This document shows positions 1 through 9,201 of a stretch of DNA of 64,000 bases, piece after piece. The translations under genes and the position numbers were made by a program. Numbering within the stretch: the stretch's first letter is position 1; each line of letters starts with the position of its first letter. The stretch is from Pseudomonas sp. NKUCC02_KPG (lineage in GTDB: Bacteria > Pseudomonadota > Gammaproteobacteria > Pseudomonadales > Pseudomonadaceae). The stretch spans positions 248,001 to 312,000 of the forward strand of contig NZ_JAHKRC010000006.1 in the NCBI RefSeq assembly GCF_019345465.1. Reading direction: 5' to 3'. A model generated the notes under the pieces. That model was not told where the DNA came from. It did no database searches and was given only the letters and a program-made list of their open reading frames with translations.

Positions 1-210
1 ACATTGTCATGACAGTTGCCACGACGACTCATGCTGGCAACTAAGTTGTTCGCCTTCAAAAAGCTGCGCCAATCGGAGCTACTGTATTGGCTGCCCTGGT
101 CGCTGTGAACCATCACTTCCTGTTTCGGTTTTCGCCTCCAAACCGCCATCAACAACGCATCAATAGTCAAATCACTGGTCATTAGTCATGGGCTGAATGA
201 TCTTTGCCCA
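1..210 (-). pseudogene. IS3-family transposase (OrfB) remnant, runs off the left edge
   Basis: The minus strand reads LTIDALLMAVWRRKP, then MVHSDQGSQYSSSDW, then SMSRRGNCHDN. This is the core of an IS3-family DDE integrase, with the second catalytic Asp in HSDQGSQY. The upstream side is degraded: the frame is interrupted around 190-205, where IQPMT sits in another frame, and nothing transposase-like follows to the right. The 3' part of the gene lies outside the window. It marks the left boundary of the accessory region. Whether the copy is dead cannot be settled without the missing part, but the frame break suggests it is. Confidence 0.85.
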
Positions 211-221
211 CCGGTGAATTA

Positions 222-1559
222 TCAACTTGGGCTGCTGTCTGCCTCTGCGCTGAGCGCCTTGCGATCTAGCTCCGAAGATAAAACAGATGGGAATCCACGG
301 CTCTCGTAGTCAATCCGTTCCCCCGTGTAACCTATAATCGCGAAGAGGATTTCATAGAACAGTTTGATGTTAGCGAACGTGAGATCTGCCATTCGTTGCC
401 AGTCCTCACGCGCTTCGCCAGCGACGACAGCGTGGGCGGTCTCGCTTCTTAGCTTGTTCCACTTTCCTCCCACCTCAGGGCTGATTTTGCCGGCCTCCGT
501 GAGGGCGTGAAGGGCGGTTTTGGGCTTAAAGTTACCGGATCCGCCCAGGCAGGAGCGGAGGAGGCTTTTCACCCGTTCATCAATTTCCAGCTGCATGACT
601 CCAGGAACAGCGAGATTGGCCAGCTCGGCAAAATGTTTATCCTTCCCCAGCGGCTCGAAATAGGTCTTGAGCACGCCCTCGATGCACACGCTCACGTTGA
701 GTGCGGCGGACTCGATGCCTGCTTGCCAAGCTCTATTCAGCTTGTTCCAGTTGTCGTAATACACCGCTCCGTCGTGCTCAAAAAAATCGACCAGAAGGGT
801 AAAGACCGACCCGAAAAAGTCCGAGGCGCATCTGAAGGGAATTTCAACCGGTGGAGAAAGCTGTTTGTTGCTTAGCTGGATATCCCTCGAATAAAGCTGG
901 ACGGTGGACACTCCCTCGTAAATCTTTTCAGTAACACCAAGCTGCAGGCGAACCCCGCTCAGCACGTTTAGTGTCTTACTAATCGCCCTGGCGAACTCGT
1001 CACTCAGATGGCCGTCCTGCACCGCGACGTCGCATCCCGACTCATCCTTTGTGATGGTCACAGTAGACTCGCCGCAAAGAAACTCCAGTCCAGGCGCTAC
1101 TGTGAGGCGAGGTGCTGGGAAATGATGGTCGTCGAAATAAATCTGGTGAAGCGTATTCTGTCGGCTCCCGCGGAGCGGGTGCTCGGAGCTGAGAAGCTCT
1201 ATGGATCCCTCGACCACGCAAAACTCATGGCGGTAGCTACCGCCAGAGGTATCAACACCCTCTGCCGACCAGACCTTTCCACTGGTATCTTGCCCCTCAA
1301 AATCGAAAAGCGAGTCCTGATTGATCAGCTCACCCGCTTGGCCTGAGAAACTCATGGCCATGTGTCGCGTTGCTTCATCACTGATGCAGGCGTGATAGAC
1401 AACGTACCTAAGTTGTCCCTTTTCAAGGTGGACGTGGCCAGGCCCGGTGAAAACTATGGGATTGGCAGAATGCCGTTGAGTCAACGTGATACGGCTGAAA
1501 TGCAGAACCAGTTCCCCATGGATGTATGCACCGACGTCGACGCCATGAGCGTTGATCAT
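222..1559 (-). CDS. HEPN-domain protein, ApeA-like candidate defence factor
   Basis: Protein of 445 residues with no signal peptide or membrane helix. The C-terminal part (about residues 270-430) is helical and ends in WNKLRSETAH, giving R371-x4-H376, the catalytic R-x4-H signature of HEPN ribonucleases. The N-terminal 200 residues are beta-rich and uncharacterised. This architecture, and the phrase LRSxxAH in a long HEPN domain, recalls ApeA-type abortive-infection proteins, but the N-terminal match is by impression only. The ATG at 1559 is preceded by a purine-rich AGGAAGG. It is transcribed away from the Septu-like pair across a 359-bp gap, so both may share a regulatory region in a defence island. 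The HEPN call is fairly safe; an antiphage role is inferred. Confidence 0.65.
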   Translation of the reverse strand: MINAHGVDVGAYIHGELVLHFSRITLTQRHSANPIVFTGPGHVHLEKGQLRYVVYHACISDEATRHMAMSFSGQAGELINQDSLFDFEGQDTSGKVWSAEGVDTSGGSYRHEFCVVEGSIELLSSEHPLRGSRQNTLHQIYFDDHHFPAPRLTVAPGLEFLCGESTVTITKDESGCDVAVQDGHLSDEFARAISKTLNVLSGVRLQLGVTEKIYEGVSTVQLYSRDIQLSNKQLSPPVEIPFRCASDFFGSVFTLLVDFFEHDGAVYYDNWNKLNRAWQAGIESAALNVSVCIEGVLKTYFEPLGKDKHFAELANLAVPGVMQLEIDERVKSLLRSCLGGSGNFKPKTALHALTEAGKISPEVGGKWNKLRSETAHAVVAGEAREDWQRMADLTFANIKLFYEILFAIIGYTGERIDYESRGFPSVLSSELDRKALSAEADSSPS

Positions 1560-1918
1560 TCAGGATCCTTCCTCTTCAAGATAACGACGACACACTCAAG
1601 TGTGCACGACTGTGGCCAAGGTTACTTTAGCGTAGACTGAATCACTTCTATGAAGCCAGTTTGCTCCTTGAGGGAGCCCGAAGCCGTCCCCCCTCCGAAC
1701 ATGTCGAGCTAACATCAGTGGCCATTCAATTCTCACAAAACAGCCAATTAATCCGGCTTGACGCCCATGCTATCGACCCGTCCCCGCGAATACGATCGTC
1801 AGCTGTGAACTGCACAGCAATGCGCCGAGCCCCTTAGTGGCCTATAGCGATAGCAATTTGGTATCGTATACCTCGAATATTTGAAATTTCTCACCTGCGT
1901 GAAGTAAGGGATTGAACC
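1560..1918. other. Divergent intergenic region between HEPN gene and ATPase gene
   Basis: This stretch of 359 bp separates the two divergent start codons and must hold both promoters. It is AT-richer close to the ATPase gene (1850-1895). I see no convincing -35/-10 pair, small ORF or repeat. Confidence 0.4.
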
Positions 1919-3547
1919 ATGGGGTATAAGTTCTTAATTAGGAAGCAAAAAGGAGCCTGGCCTAAGGAGGGGTTACCAGCATTTGTGCTCGAACAGGACA
2001 ATTGGGACGACTATGGGTTCAGGACACAATATCATCTATCTTACGTCACATTGGACGAAGCAGGCCAGCGCGTAGTTGACCATATAGGGCCGGTAAAAAT
2101 TATCCGTTTGGGGCAAGTAGATGACAAGAAGTCGCACGTTAATGAAAGCTTCAACGAACTAGATGATGACTTTTGCTCAGTGGGAGAATCTTTAGACTAC
2201 TATGAAAGGCTGGGGCAACTTTCAAAGCTCAAAAGAAAACAGGCATTGACTGGTCTGCGGGATGTTGTTTTTGATCCGGCACTAGAAGAGATCTTTCGAA
2301 ACGAACCAGGTTGGGCCACATCCTTATTCCGGGACGGAAAAGACGACAAGTATTTAAAAATCGCATACGGCTTAGTTACCGGGGACTACACGGAGCTTCC
2401 TGGGGAAGAACTAGCCTTTTCAGTCAAGTTCGATAACTGGCTGAATAGCCTGGACTTCAAATTTATCAATCGCAGGCCTTACCGGCGACGGCGGTCGATC
2501 CTACCCGCTCGCATTGCTGTTCTCGTAGGCGCCAATGGCTCAGGAAAAAGCACCGTACTGGCCCGCATCGCGCGACTAGCGTTCGCTACCATCACAGAAA
2601 GAAAAGAGATGATATCCCTCGGCACATTAAAGCCTGCTGGAATTGGGTTTCCGCGCATTGTTACTATCTCATTCAGCGCTTTTGATAGCTTTCATCTGCC
2701 GGGATCAAATACGCGAAATCGCAGAAAAATACTTGATGAGATGGCTTCTGGTACTGGTAGGTTTGCATATGTTGGCCTGAGAGACCTCAAAGCTGAAGGT
2801 TCCAGGATTGCAAGAGGTGCGGAAAGTGAAGTCGGTCCTTTCGGGGATGCCGATAGGCTAGGTGCCACCCGACTTAAATCCATTGAAAAAATCGCAGAAG
2901 AATTTTACCTATACCTATCCCAAATCACCGACCCCACAAAGGTCACCATCCTAAATTCGTTACTCGCAGGGCTCCTCGAAGGTTCAGCATTCGATGAATT
3001 ATTAGATCACGATCTGAATGAATGGGATAAAGAAATTCTCCTTTCAACCTTTCTTAAGTGTAGTACCGGTCATAAGATTGCCGCACTTGTCGTCACTAGT
3101 TTGATCGCTGTCACAGTACCCTCCTCTCTGGTATTGTTTGATGAGCCCGAAACACATCTACACCCACCTTTGCTCGCAGCCCTCATGCATGCCGTAAGGG
3201 CAATCATGGAGAACAATAATTCGTTCTGCATCATAGCCAGCCATTCGCCAGTTGTTATTCAAGAAACGCTGGGGGCAGACGTAAGAGTACTTAAGCGTGA
3301 TGGTGACTGGGCCTTTGTAGAGGGCGTAGGCAGCGAAACCTTTGGGGAAAGTATCGGCTTTATAACTTCCGAAGTCTTTGGGCTCAACCCCGAGGCAACT
3401 GATTACCATCGGGTTTTGGACGATCTAGTGGATCGAGTGGATGACCAAGAGGATCTAGAGGGCTTGTTCTTACAAGGTCAAATGAGCCATCAGGCCAGAT
3501 CATATAGTATGAGCAAGCGCTTATTTCTGAAAAGGGCTAAGAAATAG
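1919..3547 (+). CDS. PtuA-like AAA/ABC-type ATPase (Septu-like system)
   Basis: A 542-residue ATPase. A region of about 195 residues of unknown fold precedes the Walker A GANGSGKS (204-211). An ABC-like signature STGHK follows near 382, then Walker B LVLFDEPE (404-411), an adjacent THLHPP, and an H-loop ASHSP (440-444). This is the layout of SMC/OLD-like ATPases used in antiphage systems. The stop codon overlaps the start of an HNH nuclease gene by one base, so the two are translationally coupled, the hallmark gene order of Septu (PtuA ATPase with PtuB HNH nuclease). In characterised Septu the ATPase is thought to control the nuclease. The long N-terminal extension may recognise the trigger, which is inference. 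Other ATPase plus HNH pairs exist, so the Septu name is provisional. Confidence 0.7.
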   Translation: MGYKFLIRKQKGAWPKEGLPAFVLEQDNWDDYGFRTQYHLSYVTLDEAGQRVVDHIGPVKIIRLGQVDDKKSHVNESFNELDDDFCSVGESLDYYERLGQLSKLKRKQALTGLRDVVFDPALEEIFRNEPGWATSLFRDGKDDKYLKIAYGLVTGDYTELPGEELAFSVKFDNWLNSLDFKFINRRPYRRRRSILPARIAVLVGANGSGKSTVLARIARLAFATITERKEMISLGTLKPAGIGFPRIVTISFSAFDSFHLPGSNTRNRRKILDEMASGTGRFAYVGLRDLKAEGSRIARGAESEVGPFGDADRLGATRLKSIEKIAEEFYLYLSQITDPTKVTILNSLLAGLLEGSAFDELLDHDLNEWDKEILLSTFLKCSTGHKIAALVVTSLIAVTVPSSLVLFDEPETHLHPPLLAALMHAVRAIMENNNSFCIIASHSPVVIQETLGADVRVLKRDGDWAFVEGVGSETFGESIGFITSEVFGLNPEATDYHRVLDDLVDRVDDQEDLEGLFLQGQMSHQARSYSMSKRLFLKRAKK

Positions 3548-4383
3548 TGTGGAACTTAAAAAGACCTAGCTTAACGTCTATTCGCTCCGACCTGGACGCA
3601 CTATTCCCCGAAGGCACCGGGGCAGGTATTTCCGACGATGATAAGCTCAAAGTTTTAGAACTTTACGATGAATACAAAGAAGCGATGGGTGAGCCCAACC
3701 CAGTGTGGAAGACAAAGTTACTGTCTAATGAATCTAGAGATTTACTGTTAACAGCTTACGGAGAGGTGTCGGATAAGGGTGAGCTATCCTTGCTTCGGGC
3801 AGCATTGAAGAAAGGTGCAAAAAAATGCCCCTACTGTGGGTTCGGCGAAATACGCGACCTAGATCATCATTTGCCCAAAAAACACTATAAATGTTTCAGC
3901 GTGTTCGCATTGAATCTAGTACCTTCATGCTCGAAGTGCAATGGCCACAAACCACGAACGCCACCTTCTGCAAGGGAAAAATATCATATTCATGCGTATC
4001 TCGACGACGTCTCAGATTTCAACTTTTTGGTAGCAGATATTGAGATTTCAGACGGCGCTTTATCCGTCATATTCAGTATTGAAAAGCGTAAGGGGATGAG
4101 CAACGAGTTGACAAATCGTCTGAGGCAGCACCTTACCGATTTCAAGCTAAACGAAAGATATATTGCACAGATAACAAATTACCTAGAATCACAAGAGACT
4201 GGATTGGATGACAACTTCAGATTGGGCGGCGCTTCTGAAGTCAGAGCGTATTTGCTTCGCACGGCCGACTCCATCGCACGTACGAACGGCGCCAATGACT
4301 GGCGAGGTGCTTTAGTGGTGGCGCTTGCAGAATCGGATGAGTTTTGCGACGGAGGTTTCTATGAAGTGCTTGGTTTTACCTAG
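3547..4383 (+). CDS. PtuB-like HNH endonuclease (Septu-like system)
   Basis: A 278-residue protein with a GTG start inside the stop of the preceding ATPase gene (TAGTG overlap). A zinc-stabilised HNH motif is visible: C94-x2-C97, then D106-H107-H108, N123, and C128-x2-C131 followed by N132-G-H134-K. These are the metal-binding and catalytic positions of an HNH nuclease. About 90 residues precede the domain and 140 helical residues follow it, longer than a minimal HNH protein; these parts probably contact the ATPase. The presumed role is to cut nucleic acid when the ATPase partner is triggered by phage. No signal peptide is present. The HNH assignment is strong and the defence role follows from gene order. 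Confidence 0.75.
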   Translation: MWNLKRPSLTSIRSDLDALFPEGTGAGISDDDKLKVLELYDEYKEAMGEPNPVWKTKLLSNESRDLLLTAYGEVSDKGELSLLRAALKKGAKKCPYCGFGEIRDLDHHLPKKHYKCFSVFALNLVPSCSKCNGHKPRTPPSAREKYHIHAYLDDVSDFNFLVADIEISDGALSVIFSIEKRKGMSNELTNRLRQHLTDFKLNERYIAQITNYLESQETGLDDNFRLGGASEVRAYLLRTADSIARTNGANDWRGALVVALAESDEFCDGGFYEVLGFT

Positions 4384-4413
4384 CCGCATGTCTGGTAGGA
4401 ACCGGTAGTGGAT

Positions 4414-5127
4414 CTATCTAGCCCTCCAGTGCGCCGCAGTTGGGCCTGAAGCTGGACAAGGACAATTCTTCAAGCCTGACGACTGAAAGGTACATAACGA
4501 ATAGCGCTGGGCACTACCCATCAGGCCCGATACGCCCCCCCTCAATCTTCTGAGGGCGCGCATCGCATAACCGGGCCTCGTTGGCCCACAGCCACAGGAG
4601 CGACCATTATCGTGTTTCACATTTCCCCACAACTTAGCCGGGCAGACAGCATTGAAACCGATGGCCTCGACAGCCGAGCTGAGTGATGGCCAATACTTCA
4701 AATCATACTGATACTGCAGAGTATTCAACTCGGCTTTCACATAAGACTCGAGCAGGTAATTATGTTCTGAGGCATCGCCGACGACATCGAGGATATGGTA
4801 GTAAGTATCGCAACTGAAGCTGGTTCTTTCCTTCAGCTCGTCACGCCGTGCCAAGAGGTGCGCAAGCTCATTCGCAACCATCGCGATTTGCTCATTTACA
4901 TCTATAAGCGCCTTCCGGGCACTCCGCGCCTCTTGGATCTTTTCCGGGTCCCATGCCACGGGCGTATGAACGAACACATCAAAAAATGCGACCAGTGCGC
5001 GAGGACGATTGGCAAACGACTGGTAGATCTCTTCGTAGGTCTCCTGCAGTTCAAAGCTTCGAGTCAGCATGCGCTCGATGAATCTGTTTACGCTTGGCCA
5101 AATATTGCGCGCTCGGTTGTACTCCAT
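4414..5127 (-). CDS. Hypothetical protein, C-terminal third suspect
   Basis: An open frame of 237 codons. The first 160 residues look like a genuine soluble protein: mostly helical, with a charged stretch around the first 110 residues that could be a coiled coil. From about residue 170 the composition changes to Cys, Gly, Arg and Ser-rich sequence with no hydrophobic pattern, as expected when a frame is read past a frameshift. The gene is therefore either truncated or broken near 4580-4640. It converges with the HNH nuclease gene. I do not recognise the family. Confidence 0.45.
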   Translation of the reverse strand: MEYNRARNIWPSVNRFIERMLTRSFELQETYEEIYQSFANRPRALVAFFDVFVHTPVAWDPEKIQEARSARKALIDVNEQIAMVANELAHLLARRDELKERTSFSCDTYYHILDVVGDASEHNYLLESYVKAELNTLQYQYDLKYWPSLSSAVEAIGFNAVCPAKLWGNVKHDNGRSCGCGPTRPGYAMRALRRLRGGVSGLMGSAQRYSLCTFQSSGLKNCPCPASGPTAAHWRAR

Positions 5128-5565
5128 ATCCTAGCGAAGGATGGCTTCAAAGCTTTGCACAGCGTCAGAAGAAACAATTGTCACTCGGTGTCACACAGGC
5201 TTGTAAGAATGCTGGAAGATTACTGAGGAAAAGAGGCGTCGTCGGTACCTATATAAAAATTGTGTGACTTATAGGTACCACGCTGACACCACCTCCAGGC
5301 TAGATAGCCACGGCCCGTAAAACCAGTCGGAATACCCGGTCTGTGTCACTTACGTGCGCACCTGTCAATTGCGACGGCAAAAGCGCCTCCCACATGGATG
5401 AGTGTTAATCCCAGTTTCCTTTAGCCTCGCGTCACGCACTCCCAAAAACTGTTGGCAAACTCTGCTTAGCAGCCCTCCTGCAAAGTATGATTTATACTGA
5501 GACCAGCCTGAATACCAACTGGGCCTCCCCCCAGTGTAAAACCAATCAACGCCAAGGAGTGCGTC
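5128..5565. other. Intergenic region with a 9-bp inverted repeat
   Basis: A gap of 438 bp between divergent genes. Apart from the inverted repeat at 5244-5279, and probably a promoter for the next gene near 5450-5500, I see no coding potential or RNA gene. Confidence 0.4.
5244..5279. repeat. Perfect 9-bp inverted repeat with 18-nt spacer
   Basis: GGTACCTAT at 5244-5252 and ATAGGTACC at 5271-5279 are exact reverse complements around an AT-rich 18-nt spacer. There is no T-tract on either strand, so it is not a standard terminator. It could be an operator for the divergent genes or the scar of a small element. Confidence 0.5.
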
Positions 5566-7377
5566 ATGCCGGCCAGTTACCCACCAGAGTGGTTTCAGAT
5601 GGCAGACGTCAGGCGGCGTCGACTATCAGCAGCCATCTGGATTCCCTTGCGTCAATCCGAGTTGCTCCACAAAGGCGGTGTTGATAGAGAGCCTGGCGCA
5701 TTTGAAGAAACGCTTTGCGTCGGCTCACTGGCGGTATACGCAGATCAGCGTGAGATAGGCGAAACGCTGGGTTGGGGCTCCATTGGGTTGATGCATACCC
5801 CCGGCCCCTACGCATTTGGCAACGGCCGCTACAAGCCAGCAGATCAGTATCTCCATGACGAAGAAGAGCCGCCGGTGGGTGTGGAGCTCGTTCTTCTGAA
5901 TCATCTCAACAGTGATCACGATACGGAATGGCTGATAAACCAGGATTTGATCCTTGCACTGCAACTGATGCAAGAAGGTGATTCTTGGGTAAGCCCCAAC
6001 GAGGGGTACATAGAGGTTGTCCGGCAGCGTAGAAATGAAGATGACCGGGTCATTGCCATTGAAATTCGTGCAGAGCATTTGCGCGATTATTTGTGCGCTC
6101 GCGGCCTCGCCCTCAGGCTGGTGCAATACCGGGAGCGCAAACAATATGTCACCGATGCTTCTCATATTCCGTGGCACGGGGCTCCTGTAGAGGAGCATAA
6201 GGCCAATGAGCTCTTCAAACTGCATACCGTTAGTATTAGGGCTGATGGGGGGCTACTAGGTCGCACGTCGGTCATGAGAGTCTGGCGCACAGATGTCGAC
6301 CCCGAAGAAGACGTACCGGAATTCGCAGCCGAAAGCAACAGCAATATGGACTACGAGCATTATGAAGTCGAACACTCCGGGCTCACCTATCAGCAAGTAG
6401 ACGGTCGCCTCTGGCGTGAAGAGTGGGTAGAGCCCGCAGCGAAAAGCGAACGAGTTCGTGGAGATCGGCCCGAGGAAGAGCTGTATTACACGACAGGAGC
6501 CGCTGGCGAAAAGCTGCCGGCCAGCGCGCTCAACGATGAGGACATCGGGCTGTATCTATGGTTCAAGGCAGATGTAATTGCAAACCTGTTGGCGATTAAG
6601 GGTTCGGCGTTGGAGTGGTACACATCGGAAACTGGCTCGGTCAAGTGCTCGCCGGACTACGATATTCATTTTGGGGTAAACGAGCAGAACCATATCAATG
6701 CTCACGCCTACGACATCGTCAAGCTACCACTTTGGCAGCAAAAGATATGGCATGGGTTCAACACCTCGCCAAACGGTCGCCCCTCACGCGAACTGGTTGC
6801 ATCCCAATTCCAAAGCGATCCCGCAGATACCATCGCGCCGGAAGCGATGTTCAAGATGGTGATAGTCAAACTGAACTCGCTCTTCTCCGAACACTTCGAG
6901 GCTCCGTTGTTTAAACCCCATGACCATTCGGCTGATATCCTGCGTAACTGTCACCGCTTCCGCGCGTTAGACAAAAATGGGGTGTTGGCGTTGGCCAAAG
7001 ACATTTCCAGATTGACTGTGGACTCTATCGACATCGAGCTTCTGAAGCAGACTGTGGATGTTGACCCTAAGGAAAAACCGGGAAGCCTGAAGCTCCTGGA
7101 GCGCCTGCTGTTAAAATATTGCGACAAGGACGCAGCACGTCAGATGATGACACCGCTTCATATCGCTTACGGGCTGCGCCTTGGCGACGCTCACCTGCCT
7201 TCCAAAACAGATTTGGAGGACGCGCTACGCGATCTGAATATAGCTGACGACGCTCATCCAATCACAATCGGAGCAACCTTGCTGGGCCGGGTGGGGATCA
7301 GCCTCATTGAGATAGGGAATACCATTCATACTGGGCTGAAAGCCGCCAATTCACCTCTCCGTGAACCCATTCCTTGA
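5566..7377 (+). CDS. Uncharacterised 603-residue protein in defence-like neighbourhood
   Basis: The start at 5566 is supported by AAGGAG a few bases upstream. The protein is soluble and acidic, with many Trp and Tyr residues, and has no signal peptide, transmembrane helix, Walker motif or zinc cluster that I can see. The central part carries a segment rich in Glu and Asp (around 250-320). I do not recognise the family. The position between a Septu-like pair and a cyclase-like gene suggests accessory DNA. Its 3' end overlaps the convergent small gene by 74 bp, so one of the two tails may be slightly mis-bounded. Confidence 0.6.
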   Translation: MPASYPPEWFQMADVRRRRLSAAIWIPLRQSELLHKGGVDREPGAFEETLCVGSLAVYADQREIGETLGWGSIGLMHTPGPYAFGNGRYKPADQYLHDEEEPPVGVELVLLNHLNSDHDTEWLINQDLILALQLMQEGDSWVSPNEGYIEVVRQRRNEDDRVIAIEIRAEHLRDYLCARGLALRLVQYRERKQYVTDASHIPWHGAPVEEHKANELFKLHTVSIRADGGLLGRTSVMRVWRTDVDPEEDVPEFAAESNSNMDYEHYEVEHSGLTYQQVDGRLWREEWVEPAAKSERVRGDRPEEELYYTTGAAGEKLPASALNDEDIGLYLWFKADVIANLLAIKGSALEWYTSETGSVKCSPDYDIHFGVNEQNHINAHAYDIVKLPLWQQKIWHGFNTSPNGRPSRELVASQFQSDPADTIAPEAMFKMVIVKLNSLFSEHFEAPLFKPHDHSADILRNCHRFRALDKNGVLALAKDISRLTVDSIDIELLKQTVDVDPKEKPGSLKLLERLLLKYCDKDAARQMMTPLHIAYGLRLGDAHLPSKTDLEDALRDLNIADDAHPITIGATLLGRVGISLIEIGNTIHTGLKAANSPLREPIP

Positions 7378-7618
7378 TGTCGTTACGAAACTCTTGGATC
7401 TCGACCGGCGAGTATTTGAGCTTTTCAAAGGTCTGGCCCAGCTGCAGATCTATTCGGTTGCAGACCTCATTGCCAATCGTTAACCCGATGACCGCTGTGA
7501 TTTGCTGCTCATTGAGCTGGAAAATATCCACGTTGGGGTCTTGCTCGTGCAACTGCGCTAACGCATCGGCTGCTGCATTTCTCATCGGCTTGTAAGGCCA
7601 CCGCGGCTGCGACCGCAC
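7304..7618 (-). CDS. Small hypothetical protein (about 92-104 residues)
   Basis: The frame opens at a GTG (7618); an ATG at 7582, giving MRNAAADALAQL, is the likelier start because the first codons look atypical. The product is helical with regularly spaced hydrophobic residues and no membrane segment. It lies 90 bp downstream of the cyclase-like gene on the same strand and may be co-transcribed with it. The tail overlaps the convergent 603-residue gene. Family not recognised. Confidence 0.5.
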   Translation of the reverse strand: MRSQPRWPYKPMRNAAADALAQLHEQDPNVDIFQLNEQQITAVIGLTIGNEVCNRIDLQLGQTFEKLKYSPVEIQEFRNDIKEWVHGEVNWRLSAQYEWYSLSQ

Positions 7619-7708
7619 AGCTGAAAGCGCGTGCAGATCAATGCCCCTCTGCCCTAGGCGACGGCACAGTCAACTTGCCGCCGCCCTGTTGAGCTGGAGC
7701 TGTGCCAG

Positions 7709-8608
7709 TCAGATGAGGAAGTTTAGATACCCGCGTTTTCCCGCTGTGGAGTTGTGATACTTGCGGAGCCAGAAGTATTTCTTGAGCACGCCTCGGTAGA
7801 CATGTCTGAGTTTCTTGTCGGAATAGTTTATTCGGTAGGCTGCCCAAAATTCCTGGATCGATTCGATCACCAGCTTCTTTTGAGCGGTGAGGTACTCCTC
7901 ACACTGTTTACGCGCTCGGACAGCCGTTCCAATACCAGCAAAGCTCCCCAAAGAGCGTGCTACAGAAGGCGACTTGGGGTCCGCAGCTGCCAACATGAGA
8001 TCGAGAGTGTTGACATAGGTGACGTCTTTCTCCTGCACCAAAAACTCTGAGTCGCCATACATGGTTTTGAAGAGCCAGCGCACCATTTTCATCAGCTCCT
8101 CGTTGCGCAGCACATCATCGGCTAAAGCGAGACGGGCCGACTTAGCCTTCCCTTCTGCCTCGCTCGCCGCGCTGAGGCCTGCACCAACGGCAAAACTGTC
8201 GTTGATGTCACAGTACTCGGTAGAGATGCCGCCCCGAAAAGTGATCTGTTTCTCCAGCAGGCACTTATTCATCAAGAGGCCCAATCGAATGCTCAAGAGC
8301 ATCAGTGTGTTGGCCGAATGCATCAACACACGCTGAGCATTGGTCTCCCCGGCCACCTCCTTCGGTTTGAACGTCACCACGATGGAGTCGGAGATGCAGG
8401 CGCTTTTGACGTCATACCACTCGTACGGGTTAAAACCACTCTTGTCCTGGTACCCTTGCACCATAGCCTTTTCATACTCGACGAGAAGGTCTCGGTTGGT
8501 GACCATTAACTCCAGGAGCTCTTGCGCCGACTCATCGCTGGTCACTGCTGTATTCAGCTTCTTGAATCCCAGCATGTCGATAAAAACTGTCCACTGCACT
8601 GCTTTCAT
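7709..8608 (-). CDS. Class III nucleotide-cyclase-like protein
   Basis: A 299-residue soluble protein. It begins with TVFIDMLGF (D11), continues with ACISDSIVV (D74) and then FRGGIS (125-129). This is the pattern of a class III nucleotidyl cyclase: two metal-binding Asp residues, one in strand 1 and one in the hairpin, plus a conserved Gly-rich strand. A helical region of about 120 residues follows. Divergent stand-alone cyclases of this shape include the pyrimidine cyclases (PycC) of Pycsar antiphage systems, which pair with membrane or TIR effectors. A small membrane protein is encoded close by (9202-9609), but no obvious cyclic-nucleotide-binding domain is visible in it. The cyclase-like fold is probable; cUMP or cCMP synthesis and a defence role are speculative. 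Confidence 0.55.
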   Translation of the reverse strand: MKAVQWTVFIDMLGFKKLNTAVTSDESAQELLELMVTNRDLLVEYEKAMVQGYQDKSGFNPYEWYDVKSACISDSIVVTFKPKEVAGETNAQRVLMHSANTLMLLSIRLGLLMNKCLLEKQITFRGGISTEYCDINDSFAVGAGLSAASEAEGKAKSARLALADDVLRNEELMKMVRWLFKTMYGDSEFLVQEKDVTYVNTLDLMLAAADPKSPSVARSLGSFAGIGTAVRARKQCEEYLTAQKKLVIESIQEFWAAYRINYSDKKLRHVYRGVLKKYFWLRKYHNSTAGKRGYLNFLI

Positions 8609-8639
8609 TGCTTAGAAATCACTTATCCAAAAGAGGTGG

Positions 8640-9038
8640 TCAGGAGGGTACGTGGAACACCACAGCAGTGATGATCAGCTCGCGGTTCGCGTCACCAGGC
8701 TGGTGGAAAACGTAGCGGAAGCCGCTTTCATGCGGATATTTCTCCTTTCGTTTGAAGTTTACGTGAGCCTGGGTTGTGGCATCCACGCCCGCGAGCACCC
8801 GGCTCGTTTCGACGGTGGCCAGTTGCATCAGGTAAGCAATCAAATTCTCAGGCGTAGTGTTGAGGAATCGATTCGCCTCCAGCCGCTCAACTTCAGTGGG
8901 AAGTTTCCCATTGGCCTCAACGAGCAACTGGTCGAGTTTGTTGCTGGAGAACAGATAGCCGTCAGATGTTGGCGAAAAGAACATCCTGAGTACCTCGATG
9001 AAGGATGATGGCAGATCATACTGGCTTTCTGCCCACAC
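8640..9038 (-). CDS. Hypothetical protein upstream of the cyclase-like gene
   Basis: A 132-residue frame opening at GTG (9038), ending 31 bp before the cyclase-like gene on the same strand and so probably in one transcription unit with it. The sequence is soluble, mixed alpha/beta, with no signal peptide, membrane segment or catalytic motif that I recognise. The weak start context leaves open that it is the 3' part of a longer, damaged gene. Confidence 0.45.
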   Translation of the reverse strand: MWAESQYDLPSSFIEVLRMFFSPTSDGYLFSSNKLDQLLVEANGKLPTEVERLEANRFLNTTPENLIAYLMQLATVETSRVLAGVDATTQAHVNFKRKEKYPHESGFRYVFHQPGDANRELIITAVVFHVPS

Positions 9039-9201
9039 GAACCACTGTCACGCGCCAGTGCTCGCTGCAGTCTCCCCAGGCAAGACTCCTGCCAGGCGCG
9101 CCTGCGTGATGAAACAAATGGACACCAAAAATCCAGGATGACCGCACACTGTAGTGCGAGCATGACCACGCCTTAAACCGCTCTATCTCAAGGGACTCCA
9201 T

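Noticed and set aside
1919..4383. Retron associated with Septu proteins
   Set aside because: No reverse transcriptase gene is present near the ATPase/HNH pair.
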